From Multifurca ochricompacta (Eukaryota > Basidiomycota > Agaricomycetes > Russulales > Russulaceae), in contig WTXG01000317.1 of NCBI GenBank assembly GCA_022496185.1, positions 1 through 37,786 on the forward strand: 37,786 nucleotides of DNA, read 5' to 3'. This document shows, piece by piece, positions 22,469 through 34,959 of this stretch. The position numbers and the translations under genes are program-made. Position 1 is the first letter of the stretch, and the number at the start of each line of letters is the position of its first letter. The notes beneath the pieces are model-generated. The model was not told the origin of the DNA. It ran no database searches and was given only the letters and a program-made list of their open reading frames with translations.

Positions 22469-23289
22469 ATGAGATTGACCATTCCTCTCCTCGTCGTCGG
22501 CGCTGGTTTCGGTATGTCCTATCATATCACGAGATGTGCTTAGTTTGCGACTCATCTCTGGGGTTCTGTTATGTAGCCACCGCCAATCCCTCAGAGTCAT
22601 GATTGCGACCACAGAGGTTTCTGCCTTCCGCTTGGGCCATCCTGCCACAAATGTGGGTCCTGCTGTCAGCGCAGACGTCAAGCCAACCAAGATGCGCCAT
22701 CTCTGCAAGAACATGCAGAAAGCGGTTCAGAATACGGCCTCTCGTATCCTCAGCGCCATTGGCATCAGTGGCCCCTCGCTTTCCGTTACCACCCCCGTCC
22801 CTGAGGGTGGCATCAGTCGCGTTCAGATCACCCATCATAAACTTGTTCCGATCCCGATGATCGAACCCTTTATGGTCAATGCGGGAGGCAAGCCTCCCCA
22901 TCAGGATGTTTCTGTGATGCATTATGGAGTGCACAAGGACATCAAGGACACTCATTATCGCGGCCCGTTACTCCACCGCGTTCACCGTGCTCTGATGTTA
23001 CTCGACCTTGGGAGGGGCGTATTGTCGCCTTTGTCCTCGGTGAGTGGTATCAATGAGTGGGTGGGATGACTTGTGCTGATTGCGCTTCTTGATGGTAGGA
23101 TGCGGGATAGGCGTACTTTTGCGTATGTTCTGGGTCTTGACCGTCTTGGCTGTGCGTGCCTTCCGCAGTACCCCTGAGCCCGAGGAGGAAGCGATATTTG
23201 TGTATACAGATGAGGCCCCCGTCTACATAGAGATCAACGAGAAAAGGGGTCTGAAGCCACCATCACTGAGGAGAACCGAGCCTAGGTAG
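22469..23289 (+). CDS. Secreted/membrane protein with signal peptide and C-terminal TM (two frame breaks)
   Basis: Exons 22469-22511, 22577-23039 and 23099-23289. The start MRLTIPLLVVGAGFATA is a good signal peptide. A Ser/Thr/Pro/His-containing ectodomain follows (IATTEVSAFRLGHPATN ...). Then HRALMLL, WEGRIVAFVLG and CGIGVLLRMFWVLTVLAVRAF form a single membrane span, with an acidic tail. I recall the motif around GCGIGVLLRMFWVL from uncharacterised basidiomycete proteins. Two frame changes interrupt it as given: near CCC 22588-22590 and near CC 23006-23007. Adding one base at each makes a 699-nt reading frame (232 residues) and agrees with the splice phases. It is therefore either an assembly-damaged gene or a young pseudogene. 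Function unknown; type I membrane topology is inferred. Confidence 0.65.
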
Positions 23290-23839
23290 TAACCAAATTG
23301 ATTCTTTCAGCCTCAATCGATCCAGGCCATATCGTTCTTCTTTTTCTTACAAAGAATATCAGTTTCTTACTACGGAATTCCCGAATACTCTGCTCCCATG
23401 ACAAATATATATATATCGATTGTGGTTACTTTTACTTTTACTTTTACTTTTACTTTGCCGTTTGCCAATGTCCCTAGCTAGCCTAGCCCTAGGCTCAGAA
23501 GAAATGAAATGAATGGACTTGACTTGACTAAATTCACGTGACTGTTGGATGTGTGACGAGAGGAGAGGAACGGAGGCGGAGGAAGCCTGATCCCTGAACC
23601 TCTCCTCCACCCACTTTTTTCCACGTTCGTCCCCGGCGTTTGTGTCAGCCCACATCACTAGTCATTCTTGATTACCCTTAACATTCTTCTCTTCAAGTAA
23701 CGACCCAGTTTCCTCCTTATCGTCCTGTTGTTGGTGGTTTTGAAATACCAGACGTTTCCTTAAGGGTACGTGAACATGCTCTGAGAAACGTGGCAACTGC
23801 TCATACCCGTGCACAGCCCCACCTGCTGTGGGTCGTTCC
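23290..23839. other. Intergenic region with ACTTTT repeat
   Basis: No gene seen. Contains an alternating TA stretch near 23404-23416 and about 4.8 copies of ACTTTT at 23428-23456. Presumably the 3' UTR of the upstream gene and the promoter of the downstream one. Confidence 0.5.
23428..23456 (+). repeat. (ACTTTT)n microsatellite
   Basis: Nearly five perfect tandem hexamers read directly from the sequence. Confidence 0.95.
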
Positions 23840-26829
23840 ATGTCGGTGCGGCAAAACAAAAAACGTAAAGCGAAATCAAACCGCGAGCGTACCATCACCG
23901 CGCTTACCATCATCGAAGATATTCCCTCCCACTTGAAGCTGTCTCCTTTTTCTATCGCAGACCACGATCAGGTACAACCTACTGCTCCACTTACCTTTCC
24001 GTTCCCCGTCACATCGTCATCTGGTAGTGTTGTAGGCAACCCTGTGGCCGCTAGCCCTCAAGTCGTCGCCTCACCGATTTATTTGCATCATCCGAGTGTC
24101 CGTTACGAATCATTTCTAACCGGAATGCAAACCCCCAGCAGGCCCATTTTTTCCCCAATCCCTCCCTTCCCCCAGGCCAGGGTGACCTGGAAGCTCTCGA
24201 GCGCCTCAAGGACACCATAAAGAACAATCAACATGAGATTTTCCGTGCGGTACCGCGGCCAGCTGCGCTTGCCAGCTTATACAAAGGCCCGTTACCATCC
24301 TTGGCCCTGGTCCCCGTACACGCTGAACAGATCCCAAACAACTCATCCGAGAAACCCACGACAGCGTCCTCTAGCCCGGGCTTCACTGGTGACGCTCACC
24401 ATTCTTACTCTTCGTCTGCTATTCAGAGTGCCACATCAACCAGAGATCAAGGCAATGTTAGCGCACCTTCGAGGTCGGGTATTTATAGCAACATGGTGCG
24501 CGTCCCTTCACGTCCCACATCTTGACGACTTTATTCACTGATTTCAACTTGCGTAGGTTTCGTCTACTCCGGTAGATTCTCGAGACCAAAATCGTCCCAT
24601 GACTGACGGTCACACAGGGATGCAATCACATCCTGATGACCGTCACCGCCCAATTGCACCCTCTCAGCTTAGATCCTCTGCTGAAAATGCTCTGAACGAC
24701 GTCAATGGTGGTAGTACGGAACCTTCCCGCCGTGATAGTGCAAGCGATATGCAGTCAATTCCGCCACAGCTGCTTTCTTCTCCAGAGAGGCGTCGTTCTG
24801 GTGGTGATAGCGATCGCCCTCCTGCCTACGCATCAGATAGAGAGCGGCTACCATCTCGTGAAGTGCGGCCGTATGAACGTGAACGAGACTGGGAGAAAGA
24901 GCACGAGGGTGATCGGATGCATGAACGAGATCGCGAGAGGGAACGAGACCGGCGCTGGAGTTTGAGTGACCCTCGACGCCCCGATTCTGACCGAAGACCT
25001 TTTGACAATGACCGACGTCCTTCGTCTGATGATCGACGCCTTCCAAGCTATGACCGTCGCCCGCCTCATGTGGTTGATGAAAGGCGACCACTGCCTAACG
25101 ATGACAGACGTCCTTCTTACCTTGAAGATAAACGTTCACCTGGTTTTGTTGATCGACGCTTGCCTGATGATCGTCACTTTGCTGACTATGAACGTCGTCC
25201 GCTATCAGAAGAGAATCGCTTTGGGACCGCCCAATCTCAAGATCCTTCCCAAGAACTTCACCTCGGAAACGAGAGGCGGCTTAGTGCAACTCTGGCTTCG
25301 AAGACTCGAGTGCCCGCGGCTCTACCGTCGTCTCCAGCTCCTTCCTCTGGTATTGTTGGTACTCCTGCTACTGTTTCTATGGCTTCTGGTCCTCTTGATC
25401 CCACTCAAGGCCGTGTTGTGACTGGCGAACGTCGACCTACTCTGCGGGGGGTTCTACCTCGTCAATGGCTTTTGACAGTCAACGCGTTTCGACTTCGCGC
25501 TATGTGGTGCCCTTGGAGGAACGTTCAAACCAGCTGTCTTCCTTACCCGAACGTGTCTCAAGTAGTACACACCCCCAGCTAGGGCAGCGATCCGAATCGA
25601 TGCGGCCTGGGATACTTGTAGAAGGGCGCTTATCGAAGCCTCTGGAAAACCTTAGTGTCACCCCTGCTTCTTTGGGAGGAAGTACGAATCAAGCAGCTGA
25701 AGATTTGTCGCGCGCCCGCGTTTCCGAGCCTTCGCACGCCATTGACTCACGTCCTGGAATGAATAGTGATCGAGAGCGCTTTTCCCTTTCTACTGCAGAT
25801 GATCGGACGCGTTCTGTACCTGCTGCCTACTCTCATGCGCTTTCTGTTGGCCGAGATGAATCTAGACTTCAGCCGCCACCACCGCCTCCGCCTCATGTCT
25901 CCACTCCTTCAGGGGTATCATCTGCGCACTCGTCGTTGCCCCTTCGTGCTCGTGAGCCTTCGCGTGAACGGCCGCCTCCCAATTTTCGACCCTATTTTCG
26001 CTCTGAGTTTAGCCGCCCTACTGACGATGACCGCCGTCTAGACGTGCACTCATATCCCTCTGGTGATGGCTTCCGGCGCTATGATGAACGTGGGCGTTGG
26101 TCCCCCCCACCTTATGGAGATAGACGCAGCTATCGTGAATTCTATGATCGTGATCGAACTTCTTGGGATAGCAGCAGCAACAAAGATCGTGCTCGTGATC
26201 GCCCGCAACCTCCACCACAACTTGCGCCTTCTCACTGGGAACGGGAACGAGAACGAGAGCGTGCACGGTATCCTGAGCCTTCATATACTACTAGCGGTCC
26301 AGAAAGGAGGTTTGAAGATCGCGAGCAAGGGAACCGTGAGAGGTGGTATCCATCGTCTTATGATGACCCATCACGAAGGCCACCGCCGCCGCCGCCGCCG
26401 GCGTTTGATACCTTTTCGCCTCGTGGACGCCCTCGTAGTCCGGGCTCTCCTCGTGAGCACGGTGAGCTGCGACCACCGCCACTAAAGAGGGCACGGGATG
26501 ATGGCTATGTCACGGGAGAAGAGTATTATTCTCATCGTTCATCAGCTCCGCTTAACATTCTATCGGGGAAGGAACCTCTACCGCCACCTCAACCTATACC
26601 GATACCAGTACCGATACCGATACCTCGTCCTGTATCACCACCACTACTATCACAATTACCACTACCACCTCAACAACAACAAGCACCACTACCACCACCA
26701 CCGTCTTCGTCTTCGTCTTCGTCGAGGTATAATAATCACAGTCGATTGCCTCCTGTAGAAAGTTACGTGGGAACGTATGGTGGATATGAGCGTAGTGGTC
26801 CTGGTTATGTTAGGGAAGGTCCAAGATGA
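23840..26829 (+). CDS. Large Arg/Asp/Pro-rich disordered protein, uncharacterised
   Basis: Exons approximately 23840-24495 and 24557-26829 (intron 61 nt, phase 0). The N-terminus MSVRQNKKRKAKSNRER is a probable nuclear localisation signal. A short ordered-looking segment follows (DLEALERLKDTIKNNQHEIF, then AVPRPAALASLYKGPLP). The remainder is low complexity: RDRERERDRR runs; a block of DRRP units every 8-10 residues (about 24985-25200); then Ser- and Pro-rich sequence with PPPPPPP near 26381-26400. The frame changes twice: at CCCCC 24169-24173 (one extra base, or alternatively a ~70-80 nt intron ending at 24174) and at GGGGGG 25446-25451 (one extra base). With both, the length is about 976 residues. 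RD/RE-rich tracts are common in RNA-processing factors, so a nuclear RNA role is a guess. Confidence 0.65.
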
Positions 26830-27400
26830 AAAAACTAACGGGGCGGAACTCCCTTCCCCTACCCCCTCTCTGTCCTAATTGATGATGATGATGACGCCAA
26901 GCGCACTGTGCCGTGGATAAGATGGATCTATTTGGTGTGCGCAAAGTATAATTAAACATCTAACAATGTTTTTTTTTTTTTTTATACTACGCTTTTTTTG
27001 GAGTATATATATATATCTCTTTTTTTTTTTTTTTCTTGTATTAAGGTTGGTTTTTAAATGATGATGACGAGTCGACATCTTAAAAAAAAGCTGCTGATAA
27101 TTTTTTCAATTCAATTGGGGTCTTAAATTGAATTATTGACGACTCGGTTGCTGTAAGCTGCTACTCTCTACCCCTAGCGGTAGGGCGGGACAGGGCGGAT
27201 GAACAAGCGGACGGTGGGGAGGCGGCTCCCAAGTGGAGACAAGTGACAGTACGATTGGGGCCGCCCGTTTTAAAAAAAAAAAAAAAAAAACCGCTTTGAC
27301 TTTGACTTGTTTAAGGGGGTCAACCAAAAAAAAAAAAAAACATCTTCTTCAAATATAAAACGAGTAGAACATCCCCCATCTCCCATCTCCATCTCCATAC

Positions 27401-27456
27401 ATCTATCTATCTATCTATCTAATCTCGCGCAGCGTCAAATAAATAAATAAATAAAT
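27401..27456 (+). repeat. (ATCT)5 and (AAAT)5 microsatellites
   Basis: ATCT repeated five times at 27401-27420 and AAAT five times at 27437-27456, separated by 16 bp of unique sequence. Confidence 0.95.
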
Positions 27457-29340
27457 CCCAGGCACTGTTTGTTTGTTTGACGCCCGCTTTTTTAAATTTT
27501 TTTTCGAAAGGAAAAGGAAAGAGGAGGAGAGGAGAGAGAGAGTACTAATGTGCTAGAAAAAGAATAATAATTTTTTTCTAAAATCTCGTTATTTACTAGT
27601 GCATCCGTTCAACTAAGGGTATTGTAAAAATTTCTTCTGGGGGGGATTACTTAAGTCCCCGAAGAGTTAGAACGGAACGGAACGGGGAAGAGGGAAGGGG
27701 AGAGACGGTACCCAAAAAAAAAAAAAATCGTCATCGTCATTGATGAGCTCAGTGTGAACACGTTAAGTTGATGGGGGGGAAACCTCATTTTGGAAGACGT
27801 CATTTCGATCCCCAAACGCACGCTCACACAAGCATACACAAGGGGGGTGGGGGATAGCCCACCTGAGCTGAGCACGAGACTCATTAGGGCGTCTGTACTA
27901 GTACTAGTCTCTTTTCAACAGACTTAGGAAGGGGCGCGAGGTAAATAAAGCAAAGCAAAAAATTTGTCAACCCAGCAACCCCCACTACTGGAAGTGGTTT
28001 CGAGGAACCAAAAGTTGCCCAAACCAAAGTTTTATCATTCCATTATTCTGAGGAAAGCTAACCAAAGCCTTCATCCAGGGGGGGGGCAACGAACTTTTGC
28101 GAAAGATTAGATCTATCGGATCCATCGATCATCATTCTTTCTTTTTAGTTTGCTCTGTGTGTGTGGAGAGTGTGGGGGGGGAGGGGGGGGGAAGAAAGAG
28201 ATGAAGACGTCATAACATATACATACTATTATTGTCATCATACCCCACACACTGGATAACCGTTGAGAAGCCGCGAAGAAGAATGTAATGTAAAAAATAA
28301 AATAAAAGGGGGACCCTCAATTCCTACTTTACGTGTTTCTTCTACAGTTCTTGACGGTTTGTGGGGAAGAAGAGCGAAGCTAACCGAAGCGAACCCCACT
28401 AACCGACCAAGTGGAATTGAAAGAAGTGGCGAGGCGAGAACTTGCTTGCTTGATGATGTATTCGATCGACGATTACATCAATACATACATATATACATAC
28501 ACGCGCACACGCACACTCACACACACACCAACACGGGGTACCATTATCCTTACGCAATATATTCAAATCCAATCAATTAAAAAGAAAGAGAGAAAAAAAG
28601 AGAAAAGAATGAACGTCACACGGCCGAGACAAAAACACCCGGTCAATTACATCGTGACTTGCGTCAGCCGACCCCCGATCATTGACTGGCAAGAGTTAAG
28701 CCGTGCCGTTGCGATATGAGACGCCGGGACGGGGACAAACGGATGGGGGGGGAGGGGGGGTTTCACACCCATGCATTAAAACATGCGTCTTTTTCCAACT
28801 TTTCCATATACACACACACATACATAAAAAATATCAGCAGTGGGGGGGAGCAGTTGAGAGTTGAATCTACCTACCTAATTATTGTGCCTTCATGTGAGGG
28901 GACTTGGAAGGGGTAAATTAGCTCATTATTGAGCCACCTACCACACACAACCCGAATAAACGGGACGGGGACGGGGCCCGGGTTTGAGTTTTTTTTTTTT
29001 AGTTACACCTCACTGTCAGCTGATCTTGATGAAACTCACACATACAGAACCCGTGTTCAAATCACAGTACCAACTCACACTATTTTTTTTTTTTTCTTTT
29101 TCTTTATCATGATGAAAATATCTTAGTACTCAACCCATCCCACCCTTCCTTCCCCGAAGAAACGGGGTGTAGTGGTGGTGGTACGAAAGGGCGAAGTAGA
29201 AATGAAGCGCAAAATGACTGTGCCGTCACTCCCGGTGTTTCGAGTTACCTTTCTGTCGTGTGACGCAAAAAAAACATTGTTCCTTGAGCGGTTCCGAGTT
29301 CGAGGTTCGATTCGTTCGTTGGTGGGGGTGTGATGGGGAG

Positions 29341-29352
29341 TGTGTGTGTGCA

Positions 29353-29385
<33 letters not shown>

Positions 29386-29400
29386 GTTTGTGTGTCTGTG
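29341..29400 (+). repeat. TG/TATG microsatellite
   Basis: A 60-bp tract of alternating purine-pyrimidine TG and TGTA units, potentially able to adopt Z-DNA. Confidence 0.95.
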
Positions 29401-29560
29401 ATGGAAGGTGATCCCTGGGGTTGATGGTTGATGAACGCGCCGGAGCAGCGCAGAAGAGGAACCCCGGAATGTCACTCATTCTCCCCTTCGTATTCGTAGT
29501 TGATTCTAATTATTTTGCAGAGTAGCCTGGACAAAATGATAAAACGCATTTGGCGATGGC

Positions 29561-29582
29561 GATGATGATGATGATGATGATG
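29561..29582 (+). repeat. (GAT)7 microsatellite
   Basis: Seven tandem GAT units, preceded by two imperfect GATGGC units. Confidence 0.95.
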
Positions 29583-30916
29583 AACGGCGTGTTGTCTGTT
29601 TCTTTTTTCCTCCCAGGTCCCATAATCCAAACAAACAAAACAAAGAAACAAAATCCTTACGTGGCTTCAAATTCCTTTTTTTTTTGGCCCTTGGGGGTAT
29701 TTATTTTTGGGTCTGGTTTGTTTACTGTTCTAGATTCATTCTCTCTCTAGTCCTTAGTCCATCAAATCAATCGATGATTCGAGACCGCGTAACTAACTGT
29801 GTGTGTGTGTGTGTACATGTAGTACTATATGGAGCCCTACAGGGGAGGGATACTATTTGCGTTTGCGTCACATGTCCTTGTGGGGGTTTTGTTTTTCAAA
29901 CGCAAACGATCCAGACCGACCGATGTGCCAACATTTTCACCACCACCATCAGAGGAGTGACCAAACACTTTATTATCATGAAAAGGCTGTGAGCGGCCCA
30001 AAACAACGAAAAGAGAAAAACGCCCAAAACTGGCAGCTGAAGCTCCAGAGCACTGGGATATACCATCACACATCATCACGCATCACGCATCACGCATCAC
30101 ACATCCACATCACAATTTGCTTGCTTTTGTTGTCTTGTCTTGTTTTGTTGTTTATTATGATCATACATGAAAGAGAAGGAAGGTGGCTTATAATATAAAA
30201 TGGTGTGGGCTGGCAGTGTCTATATACCGTTCTAATGAGCCTGTAGTAGGTAGTTGTAGACAGGCATCGGACACTGACTAAGGGATAGAGTTCATTCATT
30301 TATTCCGCTTTGTACGCAACACACACAAACACACACAAACTTTTTCGATCACACGTTTGGGTAAGTGCTTTTCCATTTCCTATATATTTTACGATCCTTT
30401 CCTTCCCTTCAGTGTGACTCTCCAAAGGTGTTTGCCTTAAAAAGCTTGCTTTGGGGGGTGGGGGGGTGGGGAAATGAAGACCCGTGTGTCTAAAAGTGTA
30501 AAAAAAAAAAAAAAAACGATCGTAGCGTAGAAGTAGAGAGAAAGAGATTCCCTTAAAACCCCCTACTACTTTCTGGGGTAAGTCGGACGCGAGGGATGTT
30601 AATCCGAACGAACGAGAGTGAGACAAGGTTTTTTTTTTTTTTGTGTGGCAGATCATTGAAAACTAACAAGCGCAAAGATAAAGGGGGGAAACAAAACACA
30701 TCGATAACCTTTGCGCGCACGGGAGACGATTTTTAGAATTAAAAAAAAAAAAAAAAAAAATACATTTTAGTATATAGTGTGAAGTGGTGATGATTGAACC
30801 CAAGAAGGAGGAGCGGTTTCACTCGCTTCGCTTCGCTCTCAATCGGCACCCAAAAATAAAAAAAGATAACGATAGACTTCAAAAACTAAAATGGTTTACA
30901 TTATGTATGTGTGGGG

Positions 30917-30943
30917 TAGTAGTAGTAGTAGTAGTAGTAGTAG
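30917..30943 (+). repeat. (TAG)9 microsatellite
   Basis: Nine tandem TAG units read directly from the sequence. Confidence 0.95.
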
Positions 30944-31092
30944 CAGGGATAATGGCGAAATTCCCGCAACAAGCGCTGTTGAATAGCAAAATCTACGCAA
31001 AACCACCTCACACCCCCACTCATCTCCATCCCCCGTCTCCATCTCCATCATCTCCAAAGAAATGTACTTCTAAAATACCCGTCTTGGGGGGG

Positions 31093-31130
31093 GTACGTAC
31101 GTACGTACGTATGTGTGTGTGTATATATAT
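31093..31130 (+). repeat. (GTAC)n self-complementary repeat followed by TG/TA
   Basis: About 4.5 GTAC units at 31093-31110, then TG and TA dinucleotides to 31130. GTAC is self-complementary, so the tract can form a cruciform. Confidence 0.95.
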
Positions 31131-32820
31131 GTGCAAATAGAACATCATATATCATCATTGAAAGTGAGAAGTACTAAGTAGAGTTAGAGGACCAAGAATA
31201 CAAGCAAGCAATGAGGAGCGAGACGGTGGACGTTTTCACACGTAAATGTCGTATTTGCCCCTCTCCCCCCCCCCCCCCCGCTCGTCCCCCCTGCCACACG
31301 TAAAAACTACAACCTGAAAATTGGCATTCAGGCCCCCCCTCAACAACGTGCCCGAAACCTAGGGGGGGGGGGGGGGGAAACAGAATGCGTCATCCCGCCA
31401 CAAACCTGGGGGAGGTAAGAAAGCACTTCTTTTGATCACAGGCATCATCCTTCGGGGGCGCCAAAAAAAAAAAAAAAATCTTCATCATTTCTCGTGAAAA
31501 AAAAAAAAAACGAACCAGGAATCGAACCATCAAAGCGGGGGGGGGGGGGGGAAAGGGGAACAAGACCCAAAGGGTGGCCACACACACAAAAAAATACCAT
31601 GAGGGGAGGGGCGACCAAAGACGCGCGGAATGTGATCATGCGGTGGGCGCTGAGCGTGTGTAGGGGGACCAAGTGTGGGTCATTGAGAATGGACGAAGTA
31701 AAAGAAATCGTTGCGTGGCTTGACAAATGAACAAGTACTTGGTGTGGATTATTACAGTTGTCTTCAGATGGGGGAGGGAGGGAGGGGGGTTTGAACAGGA
31801 TGTTGCAGTTTGTTCGTCTAAAGTTTTGTTGGGAGGAAACTTCATAGCCATGTCCGGTGATACGACAGCGTGAGAGGAAAAGCCATAGCTCGCAAGGTGT
31901 CTTCGTATAAACACACAGCGCTCACGCGCCGCCACCGCCGCCGCAGTCGTAGTTCAACGTCATGAGATATAGAGAAAATATCGAAGAAACCTCAGCCCAT
32001 AAAATAAATATGTTGACATTGGTGTGGAATTTGTTGAAAAAAAAAAACGTTTCTTTTTTTTTGAGAACCACAAAGTGAGACATTTTGGCTCATGACTTGG
32101 GCAAGTAGTTAGACGGAAAAGAGGAAATTGACACCAAGGCACTGACTAAGGGGTCCAACTCGTTGAAAAAAAAAAGAATATAAGGGTCTGGTGATGATGA
32201 TTGCTCAACGTGCCTCAAGAAACGCATTCGTTATTTGCCCCATCTAGGGAGACTGATTGCTCCATGCCAGAACACCGGCACCTTAAAGCTTCCACCCTGC
32301 ATGTTATTCCACATGCTCACAGTGCCTGACGCTCTTGTAGAAGGGTCATACTGTTCATTGTCCGTGTAATACGCCGACTGTATTTTTTCCGAGAGGGGGG
32401 GGGAAAGGGATTTACGAAAATGAGAGAGAGCCGTTCGCCATTCGTCTTGTTAAGCCTTTATGTTATTAAAGAATAGGGTGTGTGTGGTGGAATCGGACCG
32501 AAATCAACTTGATGTTTGTGCATAGGACGCATGGGGAAGCTACAACAACCCCGCTTCACCTTTCACCCCCCCCCTCCCTCACAAAACTCCGTAGCGGGAA
32601 TGAGAAGCAGACACGTTCAAGTTTAGGAAAAGGGAAGTGAGGGTTGGTTGGTTGAGGGTGGTGGAGGTGGGTTACGTAAACCCTCAAGCTAAAGGACGAC
32701 CAGGATCCTTAGTGAGGTTGGACGAAACGATACCAGGAAGGGGCGCGACCCAATATTCGATCTTATTTGATGGGAGGAGGCACTAGAGTTATCCGCAGGA
32801 TGGGGAGAGGTTCGCCAACT

Positions 32821-32842
32821 CTAGAACTAGAACTAGAACTAG
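32821..32842 (+). repeat. (CTAGAA)n repeat
   Basis: CTAGAA three times plus CTAG. Confidence 0.95.
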
Positions 32843-34250
32843 CCAAGTAAAGGTGAGCACCATGTCTGGGATTGGGGATTGGGGGGGTTGGGGGGGGGCG
32901 CTCTATTATCAAGTGCTTTCAATATAAGGAATATCCACAATATACGAGTGACTTCTTTGATGAATATAATGCTTCGTGCAGTGTGGCGGCGATGACGTCG
33001 ACTGCGGGTAAGGGAAAGAGATTGAATTTGTGAAAGGGTAATGGATGAACCGTGGGATGCGGTCAAGGGTCCGGACGAGTAAATTTATTTTTGGGCTTCA
33101 CACAAAAAAAGTGTGGTACTCATATGCGGCGTGTTGGTGTTAATGTATATTGTCTGCATTTGAGTGTACCGGAAATTGTCAGGTAGTAAGCTGGTAAGCA
33201 CCGCTTCAGGAACTGTGTTGAACATCGCCCTTTTCCGATTAAAGGGTAGAGAGTCTAGAGTAAGTAAGGCGGTACCAACACAAAGTATTAGGGGATAGCG
33301 GCGGCTGTAAAAAAAAGTCGATAATATGGGGGAGAGAGGAGGGAGGAACAAGGAGCAAAAAAAGCGCAAGGGAAGGGTAACCGAATGTGAGTGGCGTAGT
33401 GTTCGGGTGAGGTCACTTGAATACACATACAAAGAAGCCGAGGGCGAATCCCCGAATTCGCGGGTTTTTCCTCTGGCGTAAAACTTGACTTCACCTTTCA
33501 CTCATGACCCGTACCTGTGTGTGTGGGGGGGGGGCTAAACATTAATTCGGTATTGGCAGTTCCGTGTATCGGAACGCCCTCGGGCAATGCGTGCAAGGGA
33601 GCGAGATGGTCCGTGAATCCCGTTGTTCATCATTGGAAGAGCCGAAGTTGGAAAATGCTGACCGGTAGAGTTGCGATTCAGGATTAGGTTTAACCCATGG
33701 GAGGTAAAAATGGATCCATGACGGCTTTTACTTTTTGTTAATGAGGAGAATATGCGGTTGTCACGGCGTTGTGTCCGGCTGGTCTGTCTGGTGTCTTTGA
33801 GGGAGTTGTGTTTGGTGTGTTTGGTATATTTTTTGTTTTTGTGTTTTGAAAACACGTGCACGTGCACGACGAACTAGTGAAGGGGGACGGACCGGAGCCA
33901 AGTAGTAAACAATAAAGTTTATGTATGTTTATGTGTGTTTATTTATGAGGTCCGGGGGTCGTCGGTAAATATCGGGGAAGGACAAGATTGTCATGGAGAT
34001 AAATAAACCTTTTCTCTCTCCATATCTCTTGTATCGGACAGACAAGATCTTTTCAGACAAGAGTCTGGAAATTGAATGGAGAGAATGGAGAAAAGAGAAA
34101 AAGAAAAAGAAAAAGAAAGAAGGGATGGGATAAGGGACTAAGGGGATGGGATGGAATCAAGGGGAGATCTGACGATCCCGTGTTCAAAGATCTGGGGTTC
34201 ATCACCTAATTTGGATTTTACATCCGCGCTTTTTTATTAAATTACAATGA

Positions 34251-34270
34251 GCTGAGCTGAGCTGAGCTGA
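34251..34270 (+). repeat. (GCTGA)4 repeat
   Basis: Four tandem GCTGA pentamers, about 690 bp before the ATG at 34960. Confidence 0.95.
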
Positions 34271-34959
34271 GAAAAATTCGCCCTTTCTTTTTCCCCCTCC
34301 TTTTCTGTTCTGTTCTGTAGCAACTGGTAACTGGTAACTGTAAACCTCTCTCAAGCTCTCTCTCCTCACTTAATTTTTTGTTTTTTGTTTTTTTTGACAT
34401 TGACGTTTTGACGCAATTATCTGTAAGTCTTTTTCTAAAAACATATTCGGCGCAGAGAAGCTCACCGAATCGAGGGCGGTACAGATTTCACCTGCCTCGT
34501 GGTCGTTAGAAAGTCGACTGAAAAAGACAGGCCTATCACACGCGTCTGGCCTCGCCAACGTCCTGTCAACAGGCTGTGCGGCTATTTCGTCCTAAATGGA
34601 TCAACATCCACATCGTTCGCGTTCCAGTTCGCGGTCTGAACTTCTCAACCCTCCCGCGTCTATTCCTGACCCTCAAAAGGCCCACAACTCATCGCTCAGC
34701 AGTGCTGCTGCCTACACGCCTCCTCCTCCTTCTCCTCCGTTTGCATCTGCATCTATCTGCATCTGCACATCCATCTTCATCTCCCTCTAGCCACAAACAC
34801 CCGGCTCTTTCTTCAACTCCGCAAAGCAACGAGGCAAACGCCCTTTCTCCTCCCCACTATATTACCTCCTCCCCTTCAACCCCTCGTCGCCCCTCTTCCT
34901 CTGTCCTCTCATCTCCCTTCTTAGTCCTTTCATCTCCCGTACTTCCCACATTAACAACA

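Larger units (their letters stand above)
26830..34959. other. About 8 kb gene-desert rich in microsatellites and homopolymers
   Basis: No convincing gene on either strand: no open frame has family resemblance, and those over 100 codons are translated simple repeats or random. The stretch holds dozens of A/T and G/C homopolymers (C15 at 31265-31279, G16 at 31362-31377, G15 at 31537-31551) and many short tandem repeats, listed separately. It could be the extended regulatory region of the gene at 34960, contain long non-coding RNA, or be eroded transposon sequence. CT-rich sequence at 34310-34380 and 34700-34950 is typical of the region just upstream of a fungal start codon. Confidence 0.6.

Noticed and set aside
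29123..29479. 118-codon minus-strand frame rich in His/Thr/Tyr
   Set aside because: Translation of the TG/TATG microsatellite; no other protein features.
31500..31540. tRNA-like B-box (GGTTCGATTCC) on the minus strand followed by a poly-T tract
   Set aside because: The flanking bases do not form a T-stem, and no A-box or acceptor stem lies at the right distance.
33085..33867. Minus-strand frames of 138 and 110 codons in the gene desert
   Set aside because: No recognisable domain, no splice-consistent extension and composition like translated intergenic DNA.
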